The translations under genes were made by a program, and so were the position numbers. Below, piece after piece: positions 36,637 through 47,807 of a stretch of 64,000 nt of DNA. This DNA comes from Clostridiaceae bacterium (GTDB lineage Bacteria > Bacillota > Clostridia > Saccharofermentanales > DTU023). The stretch lies in NCBI GenBank assembly GCA_012838135.1, contig DUPV01000042.1, forward strand, positions 1 through 64,000. Direction: 5' to 3'. The notes under the pieces were generated by a model. It was not told where the DNA came from, searched no databases, and saw nothing but the letters and a program-made list of their open reading frames with translations. How positions within the stretch are numbered: the stretch's first letter is position 1; each line of letters begins with the position of its first letter.

Positions 36637-38274
36637 ATGAAAGACAACATTAATCATAAGAAAAAGAAAAAGAAGAAAAAAAGCAACAACAGTAAAAACA
36701 CTTTCTTGAAATCATTAAAATCGAGAGTTGATAAAAGAGCATATGCAATAAAAATACCCGGAATGATCAGACTGGGATTTGTCCTTTTTTTTATTATTGC
36801 AATTATTGTGATTAACGTTTTAATAGCCGTATACCTGAGTAAATCTGCTTTTTGGATTTATTTAGGACTTCAGGTTATCAGTATAATTTTTGTACTTTTT
36901 GTAATTCATCAAGACCGCAACTCTTCATATGTCCTTGCTTGGGCAATTTTGATTCTGGCAGTTCCTGTTGCAGGATTAAGCATTTATTTGTTATGGGGCA
37001 GGCGTTCCAGATTTAAAAAAGAAAAAATTAAATTTGCAGAAATAGAAAATCGGATTAACCGATACATTGAACTTAAACCTCAATTATTAGATGCTTTGAT
37101 CACCGAATATCCTGAAAGCAAGCTATTTGCTAACTTTTTATATAATGCGGGATTTCCTGTTTACCAAAATACTGTTTGTAAATATTATTCTTTAGGTGAA
37201 GACAAATTTGTTGAAATGTTCGAAGATTTACGCAAGGCAAAAGACTTTATCTTTATGGAATATTTTATTTTGGCAGATGGTGTGATCTGGCAGGAAGTTG
37301 AAAATATTCTGATTCAAAAAGCACATGAAGGTGTCGATGTACGTTTGTTATTTGATGATTTCGGCAGTATTATCAAAGCACCAAATGATGTTATCAAAAA
37401 ACTTCGATCCAATGGAGTAAAAGTTTATAATTTTAATCCGGTTTGGCGTTATGTTTCTAAACTTTATATCAACTATCGTAATCATCAAAAATGCTGCATT
37501 ATTGACGGAAATCTCGCTTATACAGGTGGTACCAATTTAGCTGATGAATATGCAAATTTATATCCCCGTTTCGGACATTGGAAAGACTCGGCAATTCGTC
37601 TTGAAGGTGATGCTGTACGAGGTTTGACGACGATGTTTCTCATAATGTGGGAATTTGAAAGCAATATTCAGGAAAAAGACTATGAAAAATATATGCCGCG
37701 TGCTGAGTATTACCAAAATGCCAAGGGTTATTTTATCCCCTATTGGGATAGTCCGTTAAATAATCTTGACAATCCGGCCGAAGATATTTATCGTTCAATG
37801 ATCAATAATGCAAAAGATTACCTTTATATTTGTACACCTTATTTTATTGTTGACGATTCTATGATTTCCGACATTTGTCGTGCGGCAAAATCGGGGGTTG
37901 ATGTCAGGTTAATCACACCGGGAATTCCGGATAAATGGTACGCTTACGTTGTAACACAATCCAATTATGCCAAGTTAATGGAATCAGGTGTTAAAGTTTT
38001 TCAATATAGTCCGGGTTTCATCCATGGCAAAACTGTAATTGCCGATGACTTTCATGCAATTACCGGTTGTGTAAATTTTGATTTTCGCAGTTTTCATTTA
38101 CATTTTGAAAATTCAGTATATATTTGCGGTGATCCTGTACTGAGAGATATTTATGATGACTTACTCGATATCTTTAAAGATTGCGAACTAATGGATTTGG
38201 AAACTTGGCAACAACGTCCGCTGAAGCAAAAAGCAATCGAAGCTTTTATGCGTATATTCTCTACTCTGCTCTGA
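36637..38274 (+). CDS. cls: Cardiolipin synthase (phospholipase D family)
   Basis: 545-aa membrane enzyme that forms cardiolipin from two phosphatidylglycerol molecules. After a lysine-run N-terminus (eight consecutive Lys) there are hydrophobic segments at about residues 45-70 and 75-120, then two PLD domains with the HKD motifs NHQKCCIIDGNLAYTGGTN and IHGKTVIADDFHAITGCVNFD. Typical length is 480-510, the excess being the N-terminal basic tail. No good ribosome site is visible before the ATG. The DUF3783 gene follows after 25 nt. Confidence 0.93.
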   Translation: MKDNINHKKKKKKKKSNNSKNTFLKSLKSRVDKRAYAIKIPGMIRLGFVLFFIIAIIVINVLIAVYLSKSAFWIYLGLQVISIIFVLFVIHQDRNSSYVLAWAILILAVPVAGLSIYLLWGRRSRFKKEKIKFAEIENRINRYIELKPQLLDALITEYPESKLFANFLYNAGFPVYQNTVCKYYSLGEDKFVEMFEDLRKAKDFIFMEYFILADGVIWQEVENILIQKAHEGVDVRLLFDDFGSIIKAPNDVIKKLRSNGVKVYNFNPVWRYVSKLYINYRNHQKCCIIDGNLAYTGGTNLADEYANLYPRFGHWKDSAIRLEGDAVRGLTTMFLIMWEFESNIQEKDYEKYMPRAEYYQNAKGYFIPYWDSPLNNLDNPAEDIYRSMINNAKDYLYICTPYFIVDDSMISDICRAAKSGVDVRLITPGIPDKWYAYVVTQSNYAKLMESGVKVFQYSPGFIHGKTVIADDFHAITGCVNFDFRSFHLHFENSVYICGDPVLRDIYDDLLDIFKDCELMDLETWQQRPLKQKAIEAFMRIFSTLL

Positions 38275-38299
38275 CTTTAGCTGAAAGGATCTTTTTATT

Positions 38300-39088
38300 T
38301 TGACAGATCAAGCAAATCGAACTGATATACCCTTTTTCAATACACCTTTTGGACTGATTATTTATTTTTCAGAAAAAGAAGCTTCCGAAGATTCAGATAA
38401 AAAAGATCGTTTTTTTAATCTCTTAAATTTAGAAAAAATTCCTTTTTATCTGATTAAAAGCAAAGATTTTTCTTTGACCATTTTTCAAATTTTGTGTTCC
38501 TTGGAAAAAACAAATCAGCAAACATTCCATTTTGAAAAAAACATCTCTAATTCTTGTGAATTTGAATATCAAAAAGAGTCAGGAATTGATCAAAATCTCC
38601 AATCGAAAGGTTGTGAGCAAAGTCCTATATCCAAGGCTTATCACAATATAAACCGACAAGATGATAACATTTTATTCTTTTCCGGTTTTTCACGTGATCA
38701 ATTAGAAAACTTTTTAGAAAAAATTCGCGATGATAAATATCCAAGATTTCCATTAAAAGCAGTTGCTACCAAGAATAATTATAATTTTTCTTTTGATAAA
38801 TTAATCAATGAACTCACTCAAGACAGAATTGTAGTCTCTCATGTTATTAATTTGAGGAAGAGAATCAATGCCTTGACAAAACATTTAGCTGATAATAATA
38901 CTCTTAACTCTCAGCAAAAAATATTATTAAAAAAAGAAATTGATCAAGCGGAGAATCTGCTAAAAGATGGCGAAACAAATTTTGACTTAGAGTTATTTCG
39001 AATTCAAATACAAAAATTTAACTACCTTTTAGCAAAATTAAAACATGAGTATCAAGCAGAAAAACCTCAATTAGATAATACAGATTGA
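38300..39088 (+). CDS. DUF3783 domain protein
   Basis: 262-aa protein. The central part ILFFSGFSRDQLENFLEKI...FPLKAVATKNNYNFSFDKLINEL fits the DUF3783 family of Bacillota; function unknown. The N-terminal 35 residues contain FGLIIYFSEKEA; a low-complexity part spans about residues 75-115. The C-terminal 80 residues are predicted coiled/helical (RKRINALTKHLADN...ILLKKEIDQAENLL). The start is a TTG at 38300 after GAAAGGATC. It lies between cls and the origin, 25 nt after cls. Confidence 0.7.
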   Translation: MTDQANRTDIPFFNTPFGLIIYFSEKEASEDSDKKDRFFNLLNLEKIPFYLIKSKDFSLTIFQILCSLEKTNQQTFHFEKNISNSCEFEYQKESGIDQNLQSKGCEQSPISKAYHNINRQDDNILFFSGFSRDQLENFLEKIRDDKYPRFPLKAVATKNNYNFSFDKLINELTQDRIVVSHVINLRKRINALTKHLADNNTLNSQQKILLKKEIDQAENLLKDGETNFDLELFRIQIQKFNYLLAKLKHEYQAEKPQLDNTD

Positions 39089-39157
39089 TAATTTAAGCAA
39101 TCTCTATTAAAAGTTTTTATTATATTATTAAAAACTATATTTATAATATTCTAAAAG

Positions 39158-39249
39158 TTATTAACATTATTTCATAGACTTATTAACATTTTCAACGTGC
39201 TTTTCGCTTGATTTTTCCAATTATTATCAAGTTGTTAACACTATTAACA
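39158..39249. promoter_or_regulatory. DnaA-box cluster upstream of dnaA (oriC, left part)
   Basis: Four related 9-mers: TTATTAACA at 39158 and 39180 (22 bp apart), TTGTTAACA at 39232 and CTATTAACA at 39241. They lie in the 287-bp gap before dnaA, where Bacillota often carry DnaA boxes. The consensus TTATCCACA is not present. The rest of this gap holds the dnaA promoter region. Confidence 0.6.
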
Positions 39250-39375
39250 TTTTATGCAAACATTTATATTGTTGAAAAAAATGAATTTTTTGCATTTTTT
39301 CTGTATTTTTAGAACTTTTACCTGAGGTTTTTTTCTGTTAGTATAGTTTAACGACTAAGAAAAGAGGGAGGATAT

Positions 39376-40722
39376 ATGCAAGAACAAAACGCTCATGTTA
39401 TTTGGAAAAATGTATGTCAAGATTATCTCGAAAAAGAAGTGCCGACTCTCACATACACCACTTGGTTAAAGCCCATAACTCCCATACTATATAATGATGA
39501 CACTTTTATTTTATCCGTACCGAATGAAATTTCACATGATTTTGTAGTTCAATATAAGGATATGATCGGCACCGCTTTAAAACTTGCAACACAAAAGACT
39601 TTTGATGTCAAAGTTGAAATTAATGCCAAGGAAAATTTACAAAATTTAAAACAAAACATTCTAACCAAAGAGGATGAAGAAGCATCTTATATTTCAAATG
39701 ATGTATTAAATCCGGCTTACACATTTGAATCGTTTGTTGTAGGTTCAGGGAACCGTTTTGCTCATGCGGCTTGTGTTGCGGTTGCTTCTTTACAAAATAG
39801 CAAAAACTATAATCCTTTATTCCTTTATGGCGGTTCAGGTCTTGGCAAAACTCATTTAATGCATGCGATAGGAAATTATGTTCAGCAAAATTTTTCCGAT
39901 AAGAATGTAATTTATGTAAATTCTGAAAATTTTATTAATGAATTTATCGAAGCAATCAGGCTCAAAGAATTTGAACCTTTCCGCAATAAATACCGTATGA
40001 CGGATTTATTGTTAATTGATGATGTTCAATTCTTAGAGAATAAAGAGAGAATGCAGGAAGAATTTTTCCACACATTTAATGCTTTATATGAAGCGGGAAA
40101 AAACATCGTGATGACCTGTGATAAACCGCCTCAATCTTTAATTACGCTTGAAGAAAGATTAAAAACCCGTTTTTCCAGCGGTATCACAATCGATATCAAT
40201 CCACCGGATTATGAAACAAGGATTGCCATTTTACTTCAATTGGCACAGACTCATCATGTTGATTGGCCGGATGAGGTTTTTGATTACATTGCAACTCATA
40301 TTTCTTCAAATATTCGTGAACTTGAAGGGGCATTTAAAACTATTTATGCTTATTCAATGCTCGGTGGTGGAATTAATCTCGCTTCCACCAGAAATGCTTT
40401 GAAAGATCAAATTGATCCTCGCTCGATTAAAAGTTTAAGTTCCGAACTAATCATGAATGTGACTGCTAATTATTTTAACGTAACCGTAGATGATCTGAAA
40501 TCAAAAAAACGCAGTCAGGAAATAGTCCAGCCTCGTCAAATTTCTATGTACTTGTGTCGCAATTTGCTAAATATGACATATAAAGATATAGGCGATGATT
40601 TTGGCAATAAAAATCATGCTACGGTAATGCATGCATGCGATAGAATTAAAGAAGAATTAGATAATAATTTAGAATTGGAAAATTCAATTAAAGAAATAAA
40701 TTTACGCCTTTCTCCTATTTAA
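39376..40722 (+). CDS. dnaA: Chromosomal replication initiator DnaA
   Basis: 448-aa initiator. Domain I (residues 1-80) has the LTYTTWLKPITP pattern; domain III has Walker A GGSGLGKTHLMHAIGN, Walker B LLLIDDVQFLENKE and sensor/Arg-finger LKTRFSSG; domain IV binds DnaA boxes. The domain IV signature normally reads GGRDHTT; here it is FGNKNHAT (in YKDIGDDFGNKNHATVMHA), with changes at residues that contact bases in E. coli DnaA. GGGAGG lies before the ATG. Followed by a second box cluster and dnaN. Confidence 0.98.
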   Translation: MQEQNAHVIWKNVCQDYLEKEVPTLTYTTWLKPITPILYNDDTFILSVPNEISHDFVVQYKDMIGTALKLATQKTFDVKVEINAKENLQNLKQNILTKEDEEASYISNDVLNPAYTFESFVVGSGNRFAHAACVAVASLQNSKNYNPLFLYGGSGLGKTHLMHAIGNYVQQNFSDKNVIYVNSENFINEFIEAIRLKEFEPFRNKYRMTDLLLIDDVQFLENKERMQEEFFHTFNALYEAGKNIVMTCDKPPQSLITLEERLKTRFSSGITIDINPPDYETRIAILLQLAQTHHVDWPDEVFDYIATHISSNIRELEGAFKTIYAYSMLGGGINLASTRNALKDQIDPRSIKSLSSELIMNVTANYFNVTVDDLKSKKRSQEIVQPRQISMYLCRNLLNMTYKDIGDDFGNKNHATVMHACDRIKEELDNNLELENSIKEINLRLSPI

Positions 40723-40734
40723 TTTTCCGGTTGT

Positions 40735-41060
40735 TTATCAACAAATTTATTATCAATTGTGTAAAACTAATTGTTAAAAAACATTAAATAATTGTTGATA
40801 AAAATTAGAATGTTGATCATGTTAAAAACATAAAAATTATCAGCAAACAATTCACATCGTTTTTTACATCCAAAAAGATGACTATTTCAAAGCATTATGT
40901 AGGTTATCAACAGAATTAACAGTATATAATAAGAGGATGAAGACTAATTAAGTAAATAGTATAATAATATTGTTAGAAAAAATTTTTCTAAATTCTCTTT
41001 TTAGAAAATAAATAATTTGTAAAATTTTTTATTTTAATATTTAAAAATTATTGAAAAACT
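40735..41060. other. oriC right part: DnaA boxes and AT-rich unwinding region
   Basis: In the dnaA-dnaN gap TTATCAACA occurs at 40735-40743 and 40904-40912 on plus and at 40793-40801 on minus; weaker copies are TTATCAGCA at 40838 and TGTTGATCA at 40811. From about 40913 to 41060 the sequence is nearly all A/T, a good candidate duplex-unwinding element. The dnaA-dnaN gap with boxes is the usual unwinding site in Bacillota. Confidence 0.7.
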
Positions 41061-41081
41061 GTTTATCAGAAAGGAAAGTAT

Positions 41082-42185
41082 ATGAAACTTATCTGCTCAA
41101 AAAATTTATTAAACGATGCAATTTCCATGGCACAAAAAGCAATCGCAACTCGCTCTACCCTGCCGATTCTCGATGGTTTATTATTCGAAGCAGAAGGTGA
41201 TACTTTAACAATTACCGGATATGATTTAGAAACCGGAATTGAATGTAAGATAGATACAGATGTAATAATTCCCGGAAAAGTTGTATTAAATGCAAAAATG
41301 ATCGGCGATATAGTACGTAAATTACCGGAAGAAATTGTAAATATCGAAGTTGAAGCGAATTTTATCATCAAAATAACCAGCGGAAAAGCACAATTTAAGA
41401 TTAAAGGAATTGAAGCAGAAGATTATCCTAAGATTCCGATTGTTGAAGAAGCTGAGCAAATGCAGGTTTCTCAACGTGTATTAAAAGAGATGATAAGCCA
41501 AACTATTTTTGCAGCAAGTTCAGATGAAAATAGACCTATTTTAAACGGAGTAAAAGTGGTTGCGGATAATAACAGGCTTGAATTGATTGCAATAGATGGC
41601 TTTCGTTTAGCTATTAGACGTGAAGAATTCAAAGAAGAATTGCCTGCAATGTCTTTTATTGTTCCTGCAAAAGCAATGCAAGAAGTTTCGGGAATTCTGG
41701 ATCCGACTGATAATCCGGTTAAAATTTATCCTTCACATAATCATATATTATTTGATACAGGTTCAGTGAAGCTTGTTTCAAGATTATTGCAGGGTGAATA
41801 TATGGACTATAATAAAGTTGTACCGAATGAAGTAATGAGTCAGGTTAAGTTAAGAACTAAAGATATGTTAAACGCGATTGATCGAGCTTCGTTGGTAATT
41901 AACGTCGAACAAAGACGATTTCCGGTGACAGTTGAAAATTCAGATAAAGAGACTTTGATTATTTCATCACAAACGGACTTGGGTGAGGTTCATGAAGAAA
42001 TACTGATTGATTTAGAAGGTGAAAATATTGACGCGGATTATAATCCGAAATACTTTTTGGATGCTTTGCGTAATATTCCGGTTGAAAGTATATATCTTGA
42101 ATTTTCCGGAACATTCGGACCTTGTTTGATAAAACCTGTGGAGGGAGAACAATTTCTTTATCTGGTACTCCCCTTGCGCAGATAA
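41082..42185 (+). CDS. dnaN: DNA polymerase III beta subunit (sliding clamp)
   Basis: 367-aa sliding clamp that tethers the replicase. Canonical length. Recognised stretches are the N-terminus MKLICSKNLLNDAISMAQKAI, ATRSTLPILDGLLFEAEGDTLTITGYDLETGI, FAASSDENRPILNGVKV and the C-terminal EFSGTFGPCLIKPVEGEQFLYLVLPLRR with the PxR/LPxR-like end. AAAGGAAAG precedes the ATG. In the standard dnaA-dnaN-recF order. Confidence 0.97.
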   Translation: MKLICSKNLLNDAISMAQKAIATRSTLPILDGLLFEAEGDTLTITGYDLETGIECKIDTDVIIPGKVVLNAKMIGDIVRKLPEEIVNIEVEANFIIKITSGKAQFKIKGIEAEDYPKIPIVEEAEQMQVSQRVLKEMISQTIFAASSDENRPILNGVKVVADNNRLELIAIDGFRLAIRREEFKEELPAMSFIVPAKAMQEVSGILDPTDNPVKIYPSHNHILFDTGSVKLVSRLLQGEYMDYNKVVPNEVMSQVKLRTKDMLNAIDRASLVINVEQRRFPVTVENSDKETLIISSQTDLGEVHEEILIDLEGENIDADYNPKYFLDALRNIPVESIYLEFSGTFGPCLIKPVEGEQFLYLVLPLRR

Positions 42186-42206
42186 TAAAAGATCTTTCTA
42201 TCGTAG

Positions 42207-43715
42207 ATGAGAGTTAAACAAATTAAATTAAAAAACTTTCGTAACTATACGGAACAGACCATAGAAATTGCTTCAGGAACGAATGTATTTGTCGGACAGA
42301 ATGCTCAAGGCAAAACAAATATCCTCGAGGCAATTTATTTGTGTACTTGTGCCCGTTCCCATCGCACAGGTAAGGATAATGATTTAATCAAAGACGGTGC
42401 TGATTTTTATCAAGTAGAAATCCAATTTGAGTCAGATAAATCCGCTTTTGAGGACAAAGTAATTATTGAAGATAAATCTGTATTTGTTGAGAGATTGCTA
42501 ATTAGTGATAAGTCTGCGATTGATAATCCAGAGTTGAATTATACAGAAAGCAAAGAGAAGAATATGGAACAATCACTATGTCTGAAAAAGTCATTAACTG
42601 AAGAAATTCGAATAGAATATAAAAAAAATCCGGTGATTGAAAGAAATATATATTATTGTGGTTTTAAGCAGGAAAAAATTAGTTCCTTAATCGGTCTTTT
42701 TCATGCAGTTATTTTTGCACCGGAAGATGTGATGTTAATTAAAGAAGGTCCTGCAGGCAGAAGGCGTTTTTTGGATTTATTAATATCGCAGATAAAACCG
42801 TTATATTTTAGAAATTTACAACTTTATCAACAGTATCTCAAACAAAGAAATAATTTATTAAAAATATTAAGAGATATGCAACTTGATAAAAGAATGAACA
42901 GTGCGACTTATGATCCTGAAATCTATAATTTTAATTTACTACAATTAACAATTTGGACAGAACATTTAGCTAAAATATCAGCGCAAATTATCAGTACAAG
43001 ACATAAATATGTTTTACAAATTGAAGAATTTGCAATAAAAGCTTTAGAAAAAATATCTGAAGGCAAAGAAAAGCTTAAAATCAATTATAAAACTGTTGCC
43101 GGGATAGACCCAAAACTTGATACTAATCAAATTTATGAAGGTTTAATGTATCGTTTTGAACGTCAACAAGAAGATGATATTCAACGTGGAAGTACCGGAA
43201 GTGGTTCGCATCGAGATGATCTGGAATTAATTGTTGATAATAATTTACTCAAAGAACGCGGCTCACAGGGACAACAAAGATCTGCAGTATTAGCATTAAA
43301 ATTGGCGGAATTGCAAATCATCGAAAATGAAACAAATCAAAAACCGGTCCTTCTCTTAGATGATGTAATGTCTGAATTGGATGACAAAAGAAGAACTCAT
43401 TTGCTTTCTGCATTTGAGGATAATCAAGTTTTCATTACCTGTACCGACTTAGGACAAATTTATCCGGAATATAAAGGAAAATTATCGGATAAAGAAGAAT
43501 TATCAGATAAAAAGGCATTATCAGATAATTTAAGTAAACAGAAAGATGAAGTTTTTGAAATTAATTCAACTGAGATATCAGATGAACAAAATTTATCAAA
43601 TCTAAACAAGCCCAAAAACAAATTGAAAAACGATATTGAAAATAACTTAAACTACTCATATATCAACTTCTTCAAGGTTCATGAAGGTACCGTTAAACGT
43701 CAATATTTGTTATAA
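42207..43715 (+). CDS. recF: DNA replication and repair protein RecF, with insertions
   Basis: 502-aa RecF, about 130 aa longer than usual. Core motifs are KQIKLKNFRNY, Walker A FVGQNAQGKTNILEAI at about residues 28-43, the FAPEDVMLIKEGPAGRRRFLD region, GSTGSGSHRDDLELIV, the signature GSQGQQRSAVLALKLAEL and Walker B VLLLDDVMSELDDKRR. Extra length comes from an Asp/Ser/Lys-rich insertion near residues 75-140 (DKSA-type repeats) and another near 425-480 with LSDK repeats, before the usual C-terminal VHEGTV. Starts 21 nt after dnaN; it loads RecA at gaps. Confidence 0.95.
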   Translation: MRVKQIKLKNFRNYTEQTIEIASGTNVFVGQNAQGKTNILEAIYLCTCARSHRTGKDNDLIKDGADFYQVEIQFESDKSAFEDKVIIEDKSVFVERLLISDKSAIDNPELNYTESKEKNMEQSLCLKKSLTEEIRIEYKKNPVIERNIYYCGFKQEKISSLIGLFHAVIFAPEDVMLIKEGPAGRRRFLDLLISQIKPLYFRNLQLYQQYLKQRNNLLKILRDMQLDKRMNSATYDPEIYNFNLLQLTIWTEHLAKISAQIISTRHKYVLQIEEFAIKALEKISEGKEKLKINYKTVAGIDPKLDTNQIYEGLMYRFERQQEDDIQRGSTGSGSHRDDLELIVDNNLLKERGSQGQQRSAVLALKLAELQIIENETNQKPVLLLDDVMSELDDKRRTHLLSAFEDNQVFITCTDLGQIYPEYKGKLSDKEELSDKKALSDNLSKQKDEVFEINSTEISDEQNLSNLNKPKNKLKNDIENNLNYSYINFFKVHEGTVKRQYLL

Positions 43716-43825
43716 TATAACTCATAATAATTTTTATAAACATTAATTAAAAGAAACAAAGATAAGAAAAAATTTTTATAGTTATCTAATTGAATAATTT
43801 TAATAACTATCGAGCGGAGGCCGAA

Positions 43826-44074
43826 TTGTACATTCATATTGGAGGCGAGTATACTCTTTCCGATAAATGGGTTGTGGGAATTTTTGATATAGATCAGACT
43901 ACGACATACGGAACAGATACAAATAAATTTTTGAGTAAGCAAGAGCAACTTGGCAAGTTAGATATTGTATCACCTGAATTACCGAGATCTTTTATTGTAA
44001 CTCTTGATAGAGTTTATCTCTCACCTATTTCTGCAAAAACAATAGTGGCACGTTCATATCAAAAACAAACATAA
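43826..44074 (+). CDS. remB: RemB/YaaB-like DUF370 protein
   Basis: 82-aa protein of the DUF370 family (RemA/RemB), matching Bacillus YaaB in sequence and in position between recF and gyrB. It begins LYIHIGGEYTLSDKWVVGIFDID and has PRSFIVTLDRVYLSPISAKTI. A TTG start at 43826 is chosen because GGAGG lies 5 nt upstream and it gives the family N-terminus. RemA is a DNA-binding regulator of biofilm genes; the role of RemB is less clear. Confidence 0.85.
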   Translation: MYIHIGGEYTLSDKWVVGIFDIDQTTTYGTDTNKFLSKQEQLGKLDIVSPELPRSFIVTLDRVYLSPISAKTIVARSYQKQT

Positions 44075-44315
44075 GTTCTTTTTAGTAAAAAATTTGTGCT
44101 TGCCATATTAGTTTATGTGTAATTCTTTTTATGTGATATATAACGAATTAACAAGATTAATAATAAACTGAATGTTTAATGAGTAGTTTGAATGAATAAT
44201 ACAGATATATCTTAATTCGACAGGATAAATAAAAATTTTTTGATTATATATATGAAAAATATTATTGAGATAGATATATTATAAGAAAGAAGAAAGGTCC
44301 TAAAGGTTTTGATAA

Positions 44316-46481
<2,166 letters not shown>

Positions 46482-46562
46482 ATGAATAATGGCAATCGTG
46501 CATTAAATAAAAGTCTGGCAATCTGATTGCTACAGAGTCATCAGTTAATAGATAATCATTTT
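46482..46562. other. Short stretch between gyrB and its terminator
   Basis: First part of the 450-bp gyrB-parA gap. The gap then holds the terminator (46563-46594), a parS site (46594-46609) and an AT-rich leader with the parA promoter region up to 46931. No extra gene seen. Confidence 0.4.
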
Positions 46563-46594
46563 ACCACTCCAATAATATCTTTGGAGTGGTTTTT
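46563..46594 (+). terminator. Intrinsic terminator after gyrB
   Basis: Perfect 10-bp stem ACCACTCCAA / TTGGAGTGGT with an 8-nt loop and a run of T, ending directly at the parS site. Confidence 0.87.
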
Positions 46595-46609
46595 GTTTCA
46601 CGTGAAACA
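46594..46609. promoter_or_regulatory. parS centromere site 1
   Basis: Perfect 16-bp parS TGTTTCACGTGAAACA, the conserved chromosomal ParB-binding site. It lies between gyrB and parA, at the origin-proximal end of the parAB locus. Confidence 0.93.
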
Positions 46610-46931
46610 ATTAATGCAAAAAAAGAGAGAGTTATAATTTTTATCAATAATATTTACTGAAAAAGACGAATTTTGTTTTTCTAAGAGAGTTAAACAACAT
46701 TTTTTATTTTATCTTTGAATGTAAACAATGTTTTAACACAATTAATTTTCGCATGAGTATTCAAGAATTAGAGATTAATATCGAATATTGATTGAGATTT
46801 TCTAAGTTTTATTCGTGTTTGCCAATTATTTTAAAGATAATAGAAATGAATTCTGCTAAAATTATATATGTTGGTTAGAATAAATGAAGAAATTTTACCT
46901 AAATCAGCAATTAATTCTTTAGGAGCATTTT

Positions 46932-47714
46932 ATGATTATTTCAATAGTAAATCAAAAAGGTGGTGTTGGCAAAACAACTACAGCTGTAAATCTGGCAGAT
47001 AATCTAGCTAGAATTAAACAGAAAACATTGTTAATTGATCTTGATCCCCAGGGAAATACAACTTCGAGTTTTGGTTTTGATAAAAACACACAAGAAGCAA
47101 CGATTTATGATACTATTATCAACCAAAAACCGATTGAAGAAATAGTATTAAAAAATGTTAGAAAGAATTTAGATGTTATACCTTCAAATATTGATTTAGC
47201 AGGTGCTGAAGTCGAAATGGTTTCAATTGTTTCACGTGAAACAATTCTTAAACAAGCCTTGGAACCAATAAAGCAAGAATACGAAATTATTATTATTGAT
47301 TGCCCTCCTTCTTTGGGACTGTTAACAGTAAATGCTCTAACTGCATCAGATTCTTTAATAATACCAATTCAAGCTGAATATTATGCATTAGAGGGGTTGA
47401 GTCAATTGCTTGATACTATCGGAATGATTCATGAAAATTTGAATCCTGAATTATTTGTGTTAGGTGTTTTAGTCACGATGTTTGATACCAGAACACAATT
47501 ATCACACCAAGTAACAAACGAAATAAATAATTTCTTCAGTGATTTAGTTTTTGATACTGTAATACCTCGAAATGTCAGATTAAGTGAGGCACCAAGTTTC
47601 GGTTTACCGATTCAAGAACATGATAAATGGTCTAAAGGAGCCAGAAGTTATAAAGCACTGGCTAAAGAAGTAGTTAAAAGAGTTAAAAATAAACCTCGCG
47701 ACTTATTCGGATGA
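46932..47714 (+). CDS. parA: Chromosome partitioning ATPase ParA (Soj)
   Basis: 260-aa Walker-type ATPase moving or regulating origins with ParB. Deviant Walker A is VNQKGGVGKTTTAVNLA at residues 5-21, then LIDLDPQGNTTSSFGF, IIDCPPSLGLLTVNAL and IPRNVRLSEAPSFGLPI. Small Soj-type protein without a DNA-binding N-terminal extension. TTAGGAGC precedes the ATG. A second parS lies inside the gene. parB follows after 93 nt. Confidence 0.97.
   Translation: MIISIVNQKGGVGKTTTAVNLADNLARIKQKTLLIDLDPQGNTTSSFGFDKNTQEATIYDTIINQKPIEEIVLKNVRKNLDVIPSNIDLAGAEVEMVSIVSRETILKQALEPIKQEYEIIIIDCPPSLGLLTVNALTASDSLIIPIQAEYYALEGLSQLLDTIGMIHENLNPELFVLGVLVTMFDTRTQLSHQVTNEINNFFSDLVFDTVIPRNVRLSEAPSFGLPIQEHDKWSKGARSYKALAKEVVKRVKNKPRDLFG
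47228..47243. promoter_or_regulatory. parS centromere site 2 (inside parA)
   Basis: The same perfect 16-mer TGTTTCACGTGAAACA, here extended to a 22-bp palindrome by AAT/ATT flanks. It lies in the parA coding sequence encoding IVSRETIL, 634 bp from site 1. Confidence 0.93.
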
Positions 47715-47807
47715 CAGGAAAAAATAATTAAAAAACGATCAGAAAGTATGTTGTACATATTTGCTTTATTTTCAGATTAGAATCAAGACAGATATAGGAG
47801 AGAATTA

